Assembly (NCBI GenBank): GCA_945873625.1
Contig: CAMCDS010000003.1
Coordinates: 62,001-126,000, forward strand
DNA from: an uncultured Porphyromonadaceae bacterium
GTDB taxonomy: Bacteria; Bacteroidota; Bacteroidia; Bacteroidales; Muribaculaceae
Direction: 5' to 3'
Length of the DNA: 64,000 nucleotides
The translations under genes and the position numbers were made by a program. Every line of letters begins with the position of its first letter. The stretch's first letter is position 1. Shown here piece after piece: positions 27,207 through 35,436 of the stretch. The notes under the pieces were generated by a model. That model saw nothing but the letters and a program-made list of their open reading frames with translations. It searched no databases and was not told where the DNA came from.

Positions 27207-29645
27207 TCAGATGAATAGGTTGACGTTGGCATTCTCTGCACGGTTCATGTAGGTGGCCACTCCGCCGATGGTTACGTTGTCGAGCAGCTCCTCCTTCGAT
27301 ATGCCCATCACGTCCATCGACATCTGGCAGGCTATGAACTCAACGCCGTTGGCCACGGCCATGTCGCGCAGCGTCTCGAGCGACTCGATGTTTTTCCGCT
27401 TCATGATGAAGCGCATCATCCTGGGGCCGAGGCCGAGCATGTTCATCTTCGAGAGGGCGAGTCCGCGCGAGTCTTTGGGGAGCATCATGCCGAACATACG
27501 TCCGAATATGTCTTTCTCCGTCTTCGGCTTATGTGCCTTCTTGATAGCGTTCAGACCCCAGAAGGTGAAGAAGATGGTAACCTTCTCGCCTGTGGCTGCC
27601 GCGCCGTTGGCCAGCACGAAGGTGGCGAGGGCCTTGTCGAGGTCGTCGCTGAAAAGGATAAACGATTTCCCTTTTCCTCCGGGTCCCGAAGTCGCCGCCG
27701 GACGGCCGTCGCCCTTGCCGATGGTGATGGAGTGGATGCCGCGCGCCGACTCGTGGGAGAGGAACGTGTTGCCCGTCGACTCGCACCATGCCTCCGCATC
27801 GCGGGCAAAACCCGGGTCGGTGGCCTCGATGCTGATTACGGCTCCGGCGGGAGCGCTCTCCACGGCCTGTTTCAGTTTCATGATCGGCCCGGGGCATGAG
27901 AGTCCGCAGGCGTCGATGCGGATGGCAGGAGAGGCGGGCGTCGCGACAGCCGGTGTCGCGGGGGCGGCCGGAGCTTTTGCGCGGGCCGGAACGCCTACAG
28001 GGGCTGTGGCGGCACGGTAGGTCTTCAATCCCCCGACAAGGTTGCGCACATCGTCGAAACCACGCTGGCGGAGTATGCACGAAGCGAGATAGCCGCGCAG
28101 CCCCACGCCGCAGTAGAGCACTATCGGCTTGTCGGCCGGTATGCGTCCCGTCAGCTGCCTCATGTCATCGAGAGGGATGTTGACTGCCCCTTCGAGGGCG
28201 CCGGTGGCAAACTCTTCGGGCGTGCGCACGTCGATGAGCGTGATATGCTTCCGGTCCATATCCCTCAGTTCGCGCCAGTAGATGGGCTTCATCTTGCCGC
28301 TCAGCACGTTGCCGGCCACGTATCCGGCCAGGGCCACGGGGTCTTTCGCCGACGAGTAGGGGGGAGCGTAGGCGTGCTCGGTGCGCATCAGCGCAGCTAT
28401 GTCGCCGCCGGCCTTGATTACGCGGGCAAACTGGTCGATGCGCTTGTCGACCCCGTCGTAGCCCACTATCTGCGCTCCGAGCAGGCGTCCCGACTCCGGC
28501 GCGAACACCACCTTTATGGTCATCGGCGTGGCTCCCGGATAGTAGCCGGCGTGGGAGTTGGGATGGATTGTGGCCGTGAGGTAAGGTATCTTCTCCTGAC
28601 GCAGACGCTTGGCCGCCATTCCTGTGGCCGCCACCGTGAGGTCGAACACCTTGGCTATCGACGTCCCGATCGATCCCTCATATCGTTCGCAGTCGCCCTT
28701 CACCATGTTGTCGGCCACGATGCGGGCCTGGCGGTTGGCCGGTCCGGCGAGATAGTTCATCCACGGCTTGCCGTCGACGGGGTGGGGAAACTCTATGGCG
28801 TCGCCCACGGCATAGATGCCCGGTCGGGACGTGCGCAGATATTCGTCTACCTTTATTCCGCCCCTCGCGCCTACGTCAAGGCCCGCCTTCACCGCAAGGT
28901 CGTTGACCGGACGCACGCCGATAGAGAGAATCACGATGTCGGCCGTGAGCTTGCCGCCGTCGCCGAGCGCCACTTCGATTCCTGAATCCGTGCGGCTGAA
29001 CGACGTAACGGCAGTGCTCAGATGGAGCGACACCCCTTTCTGCACGAGATGCTGATGCACGATGGCCGCCATTGAATAGTCTACAGGCGCCATCACCTGG
29101 TCGGCCATCTCTACCACCGCCACTTCCGCGCCGGCGTCGTGAAGGTTCTCGGCCATTTCAAGGCCTATGAATCCGCCGCCTACCACCACCGCGCGGCGCA
29201 CTTCGTGCTCCGACATATACCCTTTCACGGCATCGGTGTCGGCCACGTTGCGCAGCGTGAATATTCCCGGCAGACCTATTCCCGGCAGGTCGGGCACGAA
29301 CGGCGCGGCGCCCGGCGAGAGGAGCAGTCGGTCGTAGCTCTCCTCGTAGACCTTGCCGTCGGAACCTTTCACCTCCACGCATCCGCGCTCGGGATGGATT
29401 GCCGTAACTTCGGAATTTACCCTCACGTCGATGGCGAACCGGCGGCCGAAAGCCTCCGGCGTCTGCACGAAGAGCTTGTCGCGGTCGGCTATCGTGCCTC
29501 CTATATAATAGGGGAGGCCGCAGTTGGCGTATGATATATATGCGCCTTTCTCGAAGAGGATAATCTCGTCGGTCTCGGCTATCCTGCGGATGCGGGCGGC
29601 GGCTGTGGCGCCTCCGGCCACTCCGCCAACTATGATATGCTTCAT
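27207..29645 (-). CDS. CoA-disulfide reductase-type flavoprotein fused to rhodanese, TusA and DsrE domains
   Basis: 812-aa multidomain sulfur-redox protein. Residues 1-440 form a pyridine-nucleotide-disulfide oxidoreductase with the CoADR-type active cysteine (YANCGLPYY, Cys42), FAD and NADH Rossmann motifs and YAVGDAIEFPHP. Residues 460-545 are rhodanese, with Cys512 in the CGVGLRG loop. After an Ala/Pro linker, residues 575-645 are TusA-like with CPxP (Cys584). Residues 660-812 are a DsrE/DsrF-like domain (FILFSDDLDKALATFVLANG). The chain suggests persulfide or polysulfide handling with internal sulfur relay. Divergent oxyR suggests peroxide-linked control. Confidence 0.93.
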   Translation of the reverse strand: MKHIIVGGVAGGATAAARIRRIAETDEIILFEKGAYISYANCGLPYYIGGTIADRDKLFVQTPEAFGRRFAIDVRVNSEVTAIHPERGCVEVKGSDGKVYEESYDRLLLSPGAAPFVPDLPGIGLPGIFTLRNVADTDAVKGYMSEHEVRRAVVVGGGFIGLEMAENLHDAGAEVAVVEMADQVMAPVDYSMAAIVHQHLVQKGVSLHLSTAVTSFSRTDSGIEVALGDGGKLTADIVILSIGVRPVNDLAVKAGLDVGARGGIKVDEYLRTSRPGIYAVGDAIEFPHPVDGKPWMNYLAGPANRQARIVADNMVKGDCERYEGSIGTSIAKVFDLTVAATGMAAKRLRQEKIPYLTATIHPNSHAGYYPGATPMTIKVVFAPESGRLLGAQIVGYDGVDKRIDQFARVIKAGGDIAALMRTEHAYAPPYSSAKDPVALAGYVAGNVLSGKMKPIYWRELRDMDRKHITLIDVRTPEEFATGALEGAVNIPLDDMRQLTGRIPADKPIVLYCGVGLRGYLASCILRQRGFDDVRNLVGGLKTYRAATAPVGVPARAKAPAAPATPAVATPASPAIRIDACGLSCPGPIMKLKQAVESAPAGAVISIEATDPGFARDAEAWCESTGNTFLSHESARGIHSITIGKGDGRPAATSGPGGKGKSFILFSDDLDKALATFVLANGAAATGEKVTIFFTFWGLNAIKKAHKPKTEKDIFGRMFGMMLPKDSRGLALSKMNMLGLGPRMMRFIMKRKNIESLETLRDMAVANGVEFIACQMSMDVMGISKEELLDNVTIGGVATYMNRAENANVNLFI

Positions 29646-29676
29646 GTTATTTTCGTGTTTTGTATGTTTTATGCCG

Positions 29677-29684
29677 CAAAGTTA
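29677..29684 (-). promoter_or_regulatory. Promoter core for the CoADR fusion gene
   Basis: Reads TAACTTTG on the minus strand, 31 nt upstream of the ATG at 29645. It lies about 25 bp from the putative OxyR operator, so activation from that site is geometrically possible. Confidence 0.6.
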
Positions 29685-29706
29685 GCTCTATAATGATAGA
29701 CGGGCA

Positions 29707-29742
29707 ACAGATTTTTACTATCTTTGCATAGATTTAATCTAT
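29707..29742. promoter_or_regulatory. Putative OxyR operator over the oxyR promoter
   Basis: 29728-29742 is a perfect 15-bp palindrome matching the E. coli OxyR half-site ATAGnTnnnAnCTAT at every fixed position. A second match with two mismatches lies at 29707-29721. Centre spacing is 21 bp against 22 in the classical tetramer site. The oxyR promoter core TATCTTTG (29719-29726) lies between and partly within them, which fits autorepression, with activation of the divergent redox gene. Function is inferred. Confidence 0.6.
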
Positions 29743-29746
29743 TGAT

Positions 29747-30673
29747 ATGACTCTTCAGCAGCTACAATACATAATCGCAGTAGACCGTTTCCGCAGTTTC
29801 GCTAAGGCGGCCGACCATTGCGGAATAGCCCAACCCACTCTCAGCAAGATGATTGCAAAACTCGAGGAGGAGCTCGACGTCAGGATATTCGACCGCACCA
29901 GCCGGAGCGTGGAGCCGACATCCACGGGGAGCCGGATAGTGCGCCAGGCAGTGAAGACCGTGCAGGAGGCCGCACGGATATCCGAGATAGTGGCCGATAC
30001 GCGCCAGGGGCTGTCGGGAGCGGTGCGCATAGCCGTCGGTCCCAGCATCGCCCCCTATCTGCTGCCGGGCTTCATCCGTGTGTTCGGCGCTGAATGTCCG
30101 GAGGTGGATCTTACGGTGGAGGAGATGCGCCTTGAGGGGATGATGGAGGCGCTCGAGAGGGGAGCGGCCGATATAGCGGTGGCAACGGCCGGACACGCAA
30201 GCGGAGAGATTCTCGAGATTCCTCTCTACGAGGAGCCCTTCTGGGTATATCTTTCGGAAGGATGCCGTCGCCGCCTCCCTGAGTTCACGCCCGAGCAGCT
30301 CAGCCACGAAAGCATGTGGGTGATGAAGGAGGCGCAGTGTCTGCGCGAAAGCGCTTTCAGCTTCTGCAAGGCACGCGAGACTGGGCGCCGCGTATATGAG
30401 GCGGGAAACATCGATACGCTCGTCAGGGTGGTCGACGAGAACGGTGGGTTTACCATCATACCCGAGATGCACCTGCCGATGCTCGGCGACAGGCAGCGTG
30501 CCAACGTGCGTCCGCTGTCGGGCGACTGCCTGAGCATGCGCCGCGTGTCGCTCTACATCCGCCACGACTATGTGCGCGAGCGGATGCTCAACAGCGTGGC
30601 GGCCGCCATGATGAAAGTGATTCCGCGCCGCATGCTCGACCAGGCCCTTCTTCGCGGGCCGATAAGACTCTGA
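29747..30673 (+). CDS. oxyR: LysR-family peroxide sensor OxyR
   Basis: 308-aa transcription regulator. The N-terminal winged helix-turn-helix is MTLQQLQYIIAVDRFRSFAK followed by AADHCGIAQPTLSKMIAKLE. The substrate-binding-like domain has Cys198 and Cys207 (QCLRESAFSFCK), the same eight-residue spacing as the redox pair Cys199/Cys208 of E. coli OxyR, so peroxide sensing by disulfide formation is expected. It is divergent from the CoADR-rhodanese-TusA-DsrE fusion, with a putative binding site in the shared spacer. Confidence 0.93.
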   Translation: MTLQQLQYIIAVDRFRSFAKAADHCGIAQPTLSKMIAKLEEELDVRIFDRTSRSVEPTSTGSRIVRQAVKTVQEAARISEIVADTRQGLSGAVRIAVGPSIAPYLLPGFIRVFGAECPEVDLTVEEMRLEGMMEALERGAADIAVATAGHASGEILEIPLYEEPFWVYLSEGCRRRLPEFTPEQLSHESMWVMKEAQCLRESAFSFCKARETGRRVYEAGNIDTLVRVVDENGGFTIIPEMHLPMLGDRQRANVRPLSGDCLSMRRVSLYIRHDYVRERMLNSVAAAMMKVIPRRMLDQALLRGPIRL

Positions 30674-30690
30674 GTATCGGAAGAAATCGT

Positions 30691-30698
30691 TAACTTTG
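30691..30698 (+). promoter_or_regulatory. proC promoter core
   Basis: TAACTTTG, an exact consensus match, 20 nt before the ATG at 30719. Confidence 0.6.
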
Positions 30699-30718
30699 CG
30701 AAAAATTACAGTTCAGAC

Positions 30719-31501
30719 ATGAAGATAGCAGTAATAGGAGCCGGCAATATGGGTTCGGCGATAGCCGCGTCGCTTGCCGGAGGCGCAGACGAGGTCGTAT
30801 GCACGGCAAGGTCGGCGGCCACTCGCGCGCGTCTGGAAAAGGAACTTCCCGGAGTGAAAGTTACGGACGACAACGCCGAGGCCGTGAAAGGGGCCGGAAT
30901 GGTGGTGCTCGGAGTGAAACCATACGCCGCCGCAGAAGTGATAGCGGGTATCCGCGACAGTGTGGCTCCCGGAGCCTCGATAGTGTCGGTGGTGGCCGAA
31001 CTGACCGTGGCGGAACTGCGGCAGGCTTTCCGTGCCGAAGAGAATCAGCTTGAAGTATTCAGGGTGATACCCAACACGGCCATCCGCTTCGGCGAAAGCG
31101 CCACGTTCATTGCCCACGCGCCCGGATGCAAGGGGGAGAGAGTGGCCGAGATAGAGCGCGTGTTCAACCTTTCGGGCCGGGCCTTTGTGGTCGACGAGAA
31201 AGAGATGGCGGCCTGCACGGCGCTGGCCTCATGCGGCATAGCATTCTTTCTGAGGTTTATACGCGCAGCCGCCGAGGGAGCCACGGAGCTGGGTCTTCCG
31301 CCCCGGTTTGCCACAGAGATAGCTGCCCTCACGGCACGCGGAGCAGCCGCCGTGCTCAGCGAAGGGGCGCATCCCGAAGCCGAAATCGACAAGGTAACCA
31401 CTCCCGGCGGACTGACAATCAGGGGGCTCAACGCCATGGAAGCGGCCGGTTTCACCCCTTCGGTGATAGCCGCCCTGCGTGCCTGCTGCCCTTCATCCTG
31501 A
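30719..31501 (+). CDS. proC: Pyrroline-5-carboxylate reductase ProC
   Basis: Last step of proline synthesis, reducing pyrroline-5-carboxylate with NAD(P)H. The 260-aa protein has the Rossmann motif IGAGNMGSAIAASLAGG at residues 6-22, the VLGVKPYAA segment, VFRVIPNTAIRFGES and the C-terminal dimer signature VTTPGGLTIRGLNAMEAAGF. It has its own promoter and is followed by a truncated family A repeat. Confidence 0.95.
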   Translation: MKIAVIGAGNMGSAIAASLAGGADEVVCTARSAATRARLEKELPGVKVTDDNAEAVKGAGMVVLGVKPYAAAEVIAGIRDSVAPGASIVSVVAELTVAELRQAFRAEENQLEVFRVIPNTAIRFGESATFIAHAPGCKGERVAEIERVFNLSGRAFVVDEKEMAACTALASCGIAFFLRFIRAAAEGATELGLPPRFATEIAALTARGAAAVLSEGAHPEAEIDKVTTPGGLTIRGLNAMEAAGFTPSVIAALRACCPSS

Positions 31502-31508
31502 CAATCTT

Positions 31509-31609
31509 AGAGTATGGTTGAATTTAACACGAATTGATTTAAACATACTTTTACAATAAATTCTTTCTATCCACTTGAAGAGGATAGAAGTTAACTTCAA
31601 ACATACTCT
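31509..31609 (+). repeat. MITE-like element family A, copy 3 (internally deleted)
   Basis: 101-bp version retaining both terminal inverted repeats (AGAGTATGGTTGAATTTAAC, and TTCAAACATACTCT at the far end) and the inner ATTCTTTCTATCC block. About 96 bp of the central hairpin region is missing. It abuts a solo end of family B. Confidence 0.85.
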
Positions 31610-31611
31610 TA

Positions 31612-31638
31612 GACCCTGTTCCCCAATATTTGTTAACG
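31612..31638 (+). repeat. Solo terminal repeat of MITE-like family B
   Basis: GACCCTGTTCCCCAATATTT and following bases match the left end of the element at 51524-51816 with one mismatch. No second end is found nearby. The stop codon of the GLPGLI gene (31633-31635) lies inside it, so the last bases of that gene are element-derived or the element inserted at its end. Confidence 0.75.
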
Positions 31639-32496
31639 ACGCTTGGGGCTATAGTCGGGTTCGAGGCTGTGGCGGGCCGCGTCGTAGACAGGCGCGTCAA
31701 TCGGGTTACCCTCTTCGTCGCTGTAAGTGATGCGGCCGAGGCCGCTGTTCTGCGCTTTCAGCAGGGCTTCCTGATTGTTGATGAAGTATTCGTTGTCGGC
31801 CTGGGCCTTCTTCCGCTCGGTCTTGCGGTATTCCGAGGCGGAATACATCGGTGTTATCAGGCGGTCGCTCTTCCTCACATCCGTGGCCGAGAATGAGAAG
31901 CCGCCGTCGGCTTCCGCCTTCAGTATCAGCCCCGGCAGGCCGTGTAGCTTCCACGGGCCGAAGGGGAGCGGCAAGTCGGGCGAGAACCATGCCCGCCAGC
32001 GGCGCCCGTGATAGTCCGACTCGGCCATCACACATTCATACCCGAGCACGTCGGCCGTGGAGTCGGGCACGAGGGTCCACTGCATCTCCTCGGCCGGTTC
32101 GGTGTAGTGCATCTCTTCCTCTCCCCACCGGTCGTAGACGGTAAGCGTTTCCGAAGCGTTGTCGCAGAACACGTAGGTGTAGACCGTCTTCACCGGCCCC
32201 TTCGTGAGGTCCCAGTAGTCGTAGCCTTCGGGGCTGCGCACGAGGCAGCTGGCGCGTATTATCTCTTCGAGGCGCGCTTTCCCTTCGGGCGTCGATTCGA
32301 GCGAGTCGGTCCAGAGGCTTATATCGTTGAAGTATTTTGAGCCGTCGGCATCGGCAAGAAGCGTCATGCGGCTGAGGCGTTCCCCTCCCCAGGAGTCGGG
32401 CGAACGGAACTCGTAGGTGGCCATGATGTCGGCATGGCGTCCGGCTGAAGCGGCGAAAGCTACGGCTGCCGCCGCGATGATAAGCATGTATCTCAT
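31633..32496 (-). CDS. GLPGLI-family protein
   Basis: 287-aa exported Bacteroidetes protein. A signal peptide (MRYMLIIAAAAVAFAASA) is followed by the family hallmark: GPWKLHGLPGLILKAEADG, after a region with MQWTLVPDSTADVLGYECVMA. The family often lies next to outer-membrane proteins, and its function is unknown. Its ATG overlaps the stop of the upstream DUF3943 gene by 4 nt, so the pair is probably co-translated. The C-terminus runs into a solo repeat end. Confidence 0.9.
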   Translation of the reverse strand: MRYMLIIAAAAVAFAASAGRHADIMATYEFRSPDSWGGERLSRMTLLADADGSKYFNDISLWTDSLESTPEGKARLEEIIRASCLVRSPEGYDYWDLTKGPVKTVYTYVFCDNASETLTVYDRWGEEEMHYTEPAEEMQWTLVPDSTADVLGYECVMAESDYHGRRWRAWFSPDLPLPFGPWKLHGLPGLILKAEADGGFSFSATDVRKSDRLITPMYSASEYRKTERKKAQADNEYFINNQEALLKAQNSGLGRITYSDEEGNPIDAPVYDAARHSLEPDYSPKRR

Positions 32497-34100
32497 ATCT
32501 TATAGGTGAGCATCAGGTGAAACCCGAGCTGTTTGCTTTCTATTATGGGGTTGAAAACGTCTGCCACGCTGAAGCTGTCGTAGTATGTCTTGCGGATATA
32601 CATGTCGAAGCCGGCGGTCAGATAGAGCCTTTTCCACATCCGCCAGCTTGCGGTGGCTTTGAAGTGGTTGAATATCGAGCGCGAGGTGTCGCCCTGCACG
32701 TCGACCGGTTTTCCGTCGGGGGTGGTCGACCAGTCGAAGTCATGGTCGTAGCCGTTCCACGTATACAGCCTGTAGTGGCGGTTGGCCACGCGCACCGACA
32801 CCTTGTCGTCGGCCAGTGCCCAGCCGATGCCGGCCTTTATGGAGAATCCCGAGCCCCAGTTGTAGTTGCGGTGGTAGTCGCGGTAGAAATCGGTGAGTAT
32901 CCCCGCGAGGATGATGCCGTTGGCGTGCAGGTACCCGTCGAGCGACATCCTCTTGGTCGGCGTGAAACGCAGCATGGCTCCCGCGCCGGCCGACGCCGGC
33001 GTGCCCAGCTTGTAGGGCACGGCGCAGGGGAAGAGGTTTGACCCTCCGCGTTCGGGGCGGATGGTGTCGGAGTCGAAAAAGTCGAAATGCTGATACATGC
33101 CGACGTTCACTTTAAGCCCCTTGAAGTCTGCCACTTCCTTCGACATCAGCCGACCCGTGATTTCGGCGCGGCTCAGCACCGGCTGCGACTTGATTCCCTG
33201 CACCTCGATCAGGAAGGTGAAATAGTCGTAGGGCGTCATCGACACGTCGGCATACCGGTCGCCGTATTCGATGTCGATTTCAGCGGCCGCTCCCGCCGCC
33301 CTGCCGTCGTCGTTGTCCCAGAGCGTCAGATAGCGTGCGCCGAGCGACACCTCGACGCTTATGGGCGGGATGCCGAAGTTGCGCCCCGACGTGGCACGCT
33401 TTCTCCATGCCGCGCCGGTGAAGATGCGGTTGAGGCCACGCATGGGATCGACCACGAAGGCCGCCACCTCGCGCCCCAGGCGTGCCCCGCCCGTGCTGCG
33501 GTCGTCGAGAATGAGGTCTGACGTGCGATAGAGCACTTCCCCTATCGCGGCTCCCCCTATCGGCGTGGCGATGATGTCGTTGGTCGAAGGGTATTCGCGC
33601 TCCATGAACATCTCCCACATCGCGCTGCCTCCGATGGCGAACAGCCCCGACTGCCAGAAATTGAAGCCGTTGCTGCGTCCGGCGTTGAAGAATATCGACC
33701 CGTTGTTGGGGTGGTCGAACATGTTGGTGTGCAGGTGGTCGTTGTCCCACTCGAAACCGTGTCGGAAATTCTCCTTGATGGTGTTCCACGAGATATAGGC
33801 GTAATGCCCTTTCAGCACATAGCGGTCGAACGCCCACAGGCCGATGTTGAATCCTACGGTCTCGGCGGCCGCGCGCCAGAACGTCTTTTTGCGGCAGAGG
33901 GCGATGTCGGCGCTGTCGGGGGCTACCGGCGGCGCCACTATATGGCGGTAAGGCACGGCCTGAGGGAGGAATTGCGCTGAATCGGAGCATACTACTTCGG
34001 CAGCGTCGCCGCTCCATTCGGCCGCGCAGGCCGCCGCGGGGTGTAGAAGCGCAGGCAGCAGCGACATGCACAATGCGAGTATATGAAGAGACAGCTTCAT
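32493..34100 (-). CDS. DUF3943-family outer-membrane-like protein (paralogue 2)
   Basis: 535-aa exported protein with signal peptide MKLSLHILALCMSLLPALLH (cleavage near AAACA). It shares the DUF3943 core with the gene at 22681-24192: FWRAAAETVGFNIGLWAFDR, ENFRHGFEWDNDHLHTN, SGLFAIGGSAMWEMFME, STNDIIATPIGG. It ends in a beta-barrel-like terminal strand (GFHLMLTYKI). Overlap with the GLPGLI gene suggests joint function at the outer membrane. Two copies within 10 kb point to a duplication, although the N-terminal parts differ. Confidence 0.87.
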   Translation of the reverse strand: MKLSLHILALCMSLLPALLHPAAACAAEWSGDAAEVVCSDSAQFLPQAVPYRHIVAPPVAPDSADIALCRKKTFWRAAAETVGFNIGLWAFDRYVLKGHYAYISWNTIKENFRHGFEWDNDHLHTNMFDHPNNGSIFFNAGRSNGFNFWQSGLFAIGGSAMWEMFMEREYPSTNDIIATPIGGAAIGEVLYRTSDLILDDRSTGGARLGREVAAFVVDPMRGLNRIFTGAAWRKRATSGRNFGIPPISVEVSLGARYLTLWDNDDGRAAGAAAEIDIEYGDRYADVSMTPYDYFTFLIEVQGIKSQPVLSRAEITGRLMSKEVADFKGLKVNVGMYQHFDFFDSDTIRPERGGSNLFPCAVPYKLGTPASAGAGAMLRFTPTKRMSLDGYLHANGIILAGILTDFYRDYHRNYNWGSGFSIKAGIGWALADDKVSVRVANRHYRLYTWNGYDHDFDWSTTPDGKPVDVQGDTSRSIFNHFKATASWRMWKRLYLTAGFDMYIRKTYYDSFSVADVFNPIIESKQLGFHLMLTYKI

Positions 34101-34136
34101 GTGCAGACGAGTTTAAGGAGCCGCATTATCAGGCTC

Positions 34137-34376
34137 ATGCCGTTCTTCAACCGCTCCAACAACGAAGACCTTATCCTCGCCATACAGTCAGCCGGAGTAA
34201 GCCGAGGTCGCAACGGCTTCCGTAAAGACAAGTCCGGCGAGAAACTTGCGGAGTCCGAGGAAGACCTCCTCGAACACCGCACCGACGGCACCGACGCTTT
34301 CGATACCCTCTACATCGGCTGCGAGAAATTCCCGTATCGGGATGCGTTCAGCCTCCCGACTTCGGGAATTTTGTAG
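34137..34376 (+). CDS. Small ORF of unknown function at the island edge
   Basis: 79-codon frame beginning MPFFNRSNNEDLILAIQSAG, with DLLEHRTDGTDAFDTLYIGC further on. The composition is protein-like and polar, with no signal or membrane segment. I have a weak impression of phage or mobile-element origin but cannot name a family. The final codons run through a hairpin (AAATTCCCG 34326-34334 / CGGGAATTT 34363-34371), which suggests truncation. A longer version from 34083 would overlap the DUF3943 start. Confidence 0.35.
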   Translation: MPFFNRSNNEDLILAIQSAGVSRGRNGFRKDKSGEKLAESEEDLLEHRTDGTDAFDTLYIGCEKFPYRDAFSLPTSGIL

Positions 34377-34466
34377 CGGCTGTGAACGGCGAAGCCCTCG
34401 CGAGTGGGCTTGCAGCGCATATCGGCCTTTGGCCGGTGCGCGGTCGTAGAGCAAGGCCCACCGCTA
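34374..34466 (+). other. Structured sequence at the left flank of the defence island
   Basis: Foldable unit closed by TAGCGG (34374-34379) and CCGCTA (34461-34466). It encloses AGCCC/GGGCT and the hairpin GCGCA-tat-CGGCC-ttt-GGCCG-g-TGCGC (34415-34441). A hairpin of the same layout but different stem bases (CGGCT/AGCCG) lies at 44245-44271 on the other flank. It could be an RNA, a recombination site or an element end. Confidence 0.5.
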
Positions 34467-34508
34467 AAGTTCTCATCTCTTAACACTTCATACTCTCTTT
34501 AAAGGATA

Positions 34509-35264
34509 TTATGATTTTCTAAACTCATAAACCCTAAACCGATTAATATCAACCATAAATATTCTTGTATAATTATTATCATAATTACTTGGGATGGTAT
34601 AGCTGCAGGCACTTAATGTACTATCCTCAGTTACTTCTAAACACAACCACCATTCCTTAAAATCTGGATGGGCTACGCGGAAGTGATTGTTTAGTAATTC
34701 ATTCTTTTTTTGTATTATCGTATGTAGGGGGTGACTTTCACTAAGTTCTTCTAACTCTCCATTTTTTATTACAGGAACCGAACCAACCATATAAATTAGC
34801 TCAACTTGAGTAGACGGAGAATAATTATCAAAACATCTAAACATCGAATCTTCAGGCATCTTCTTGGTTATCCATTCTCTAAACAGTTGGGGAATTTGAT
34901 CAAGATCTGAATTCTTTATCTCATTTAGATAAAATGGAGGTATTATTACCTGATATGTTTTATTTCTTTCTTCTTGTATGTTACATTGATTATTCTGACT
35001 GTGATATAGGTTCTGTGACTTAAGTATTTTTTTAATTCGATTCTCTATTATTTTTGCACGTTCTGTTATGAAGTTATCGTTATAGCAATATGCTTTAGCG
35101 ACTTCAACCCCTATGTTATAATCCACACTACTATGTAAAATAAAATCCGGCTCCTCAGTTTCAGATATTTCCATTACCCCCTGTTTGCCAAGTTTTGTAA
35201 GCACTAAGTCCAAGACAAATCTTTCTGCTCGCTTCTTTTGGGAGTCTATTTTTCGTTCTTTCAT
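34509..35264 (-). CDS. Uncharacterised protein, possible PD-(D/E)xK-type nuclease
   Basis: 251-aa soluble, lysine-rich protein. After a basic N-terminal helix (MKERKIDSQKKRAERFVLDL) comes EEPDFILHSSVDYNIGVEVAK, which resembles the core of restriction-endonuclease-like folds (acidic residue, beta hairpin, then E-x-x-K). The rest has no recognised motif. AT-rich codon use differs from the flanking core genes. It is divergent from the helicase-methyltransferase operon, the position in which an effector or accessory nuclease often sits. The nuclease call is inference from one motif; it could equally be a regulator. Confidence 0.55.
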   Translation of the reverse strand: MKERKIDSQKKRAERFVLDLVLTKLGKQGVMEISETEEPDFILHSSVDYNIGVEVAKAYCYNDNFITERAKIIENRIKKILKSQNLYHSQNNQCNIQEERNKTYQVIIPPFYLNEIKNSDLDQIPQLFREWITKKMPEDSMFRCFDNYSPSTQVELIYMVGSVPVIKNGELEELSESHPLHTIIQKKNELLNNHFRVAHPDFKEWWLCLEVTEDSTLSACSYTIPSNYDNNYTRIFMVDINRFRVYEFRKS

Positions 35265-35326
35265 TTTTTTGCTCTTTAAAACAAACGTCTATCACAATGT
35301 TATAGCAAATTTTATACCGAAATTTG

Positions 35327-35334
35327 CAAAGATA
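35327..35334 (-). promoter_or_regulatory. Promoter core for the putative nuclease gene
   Basis: Reads TATCTTTG on the minus strand, about 63 nt upstream of the ATG at 35264. It lies back to back with the operon promoter at 35383-35390. Confidence 0.5.
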
Positions 35335-35350
35335 TGCTAAAAAACATATT

Positions 35351-35390
35351 TACGAAATATTCGCTATGTGGCGAAAATTTCGTAACTTTG
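35351..35390 (+). promoter_or_regulatory. Operon promoter with overlapping palindrome
   Basis: TACGAAATATTCGC (35351-35364) and GCGAAAATTTCGTA (35371-35384) form 14-bp arms with one mismatch around a 6-nt spacer. The right arm runs into the promoter core TAACTTTG (35383-35390). A dimeric repressor bound here would block the helicase-methyltransferase operon and possibly the divergent promoter. No regulator gene is apparent in the island. Confidence 0.55.
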
Positions 35391-35436
35391 CAAACTAACA
35401 TGGATTTCATCTGTAAATGACCTCAAAATTAAATCA

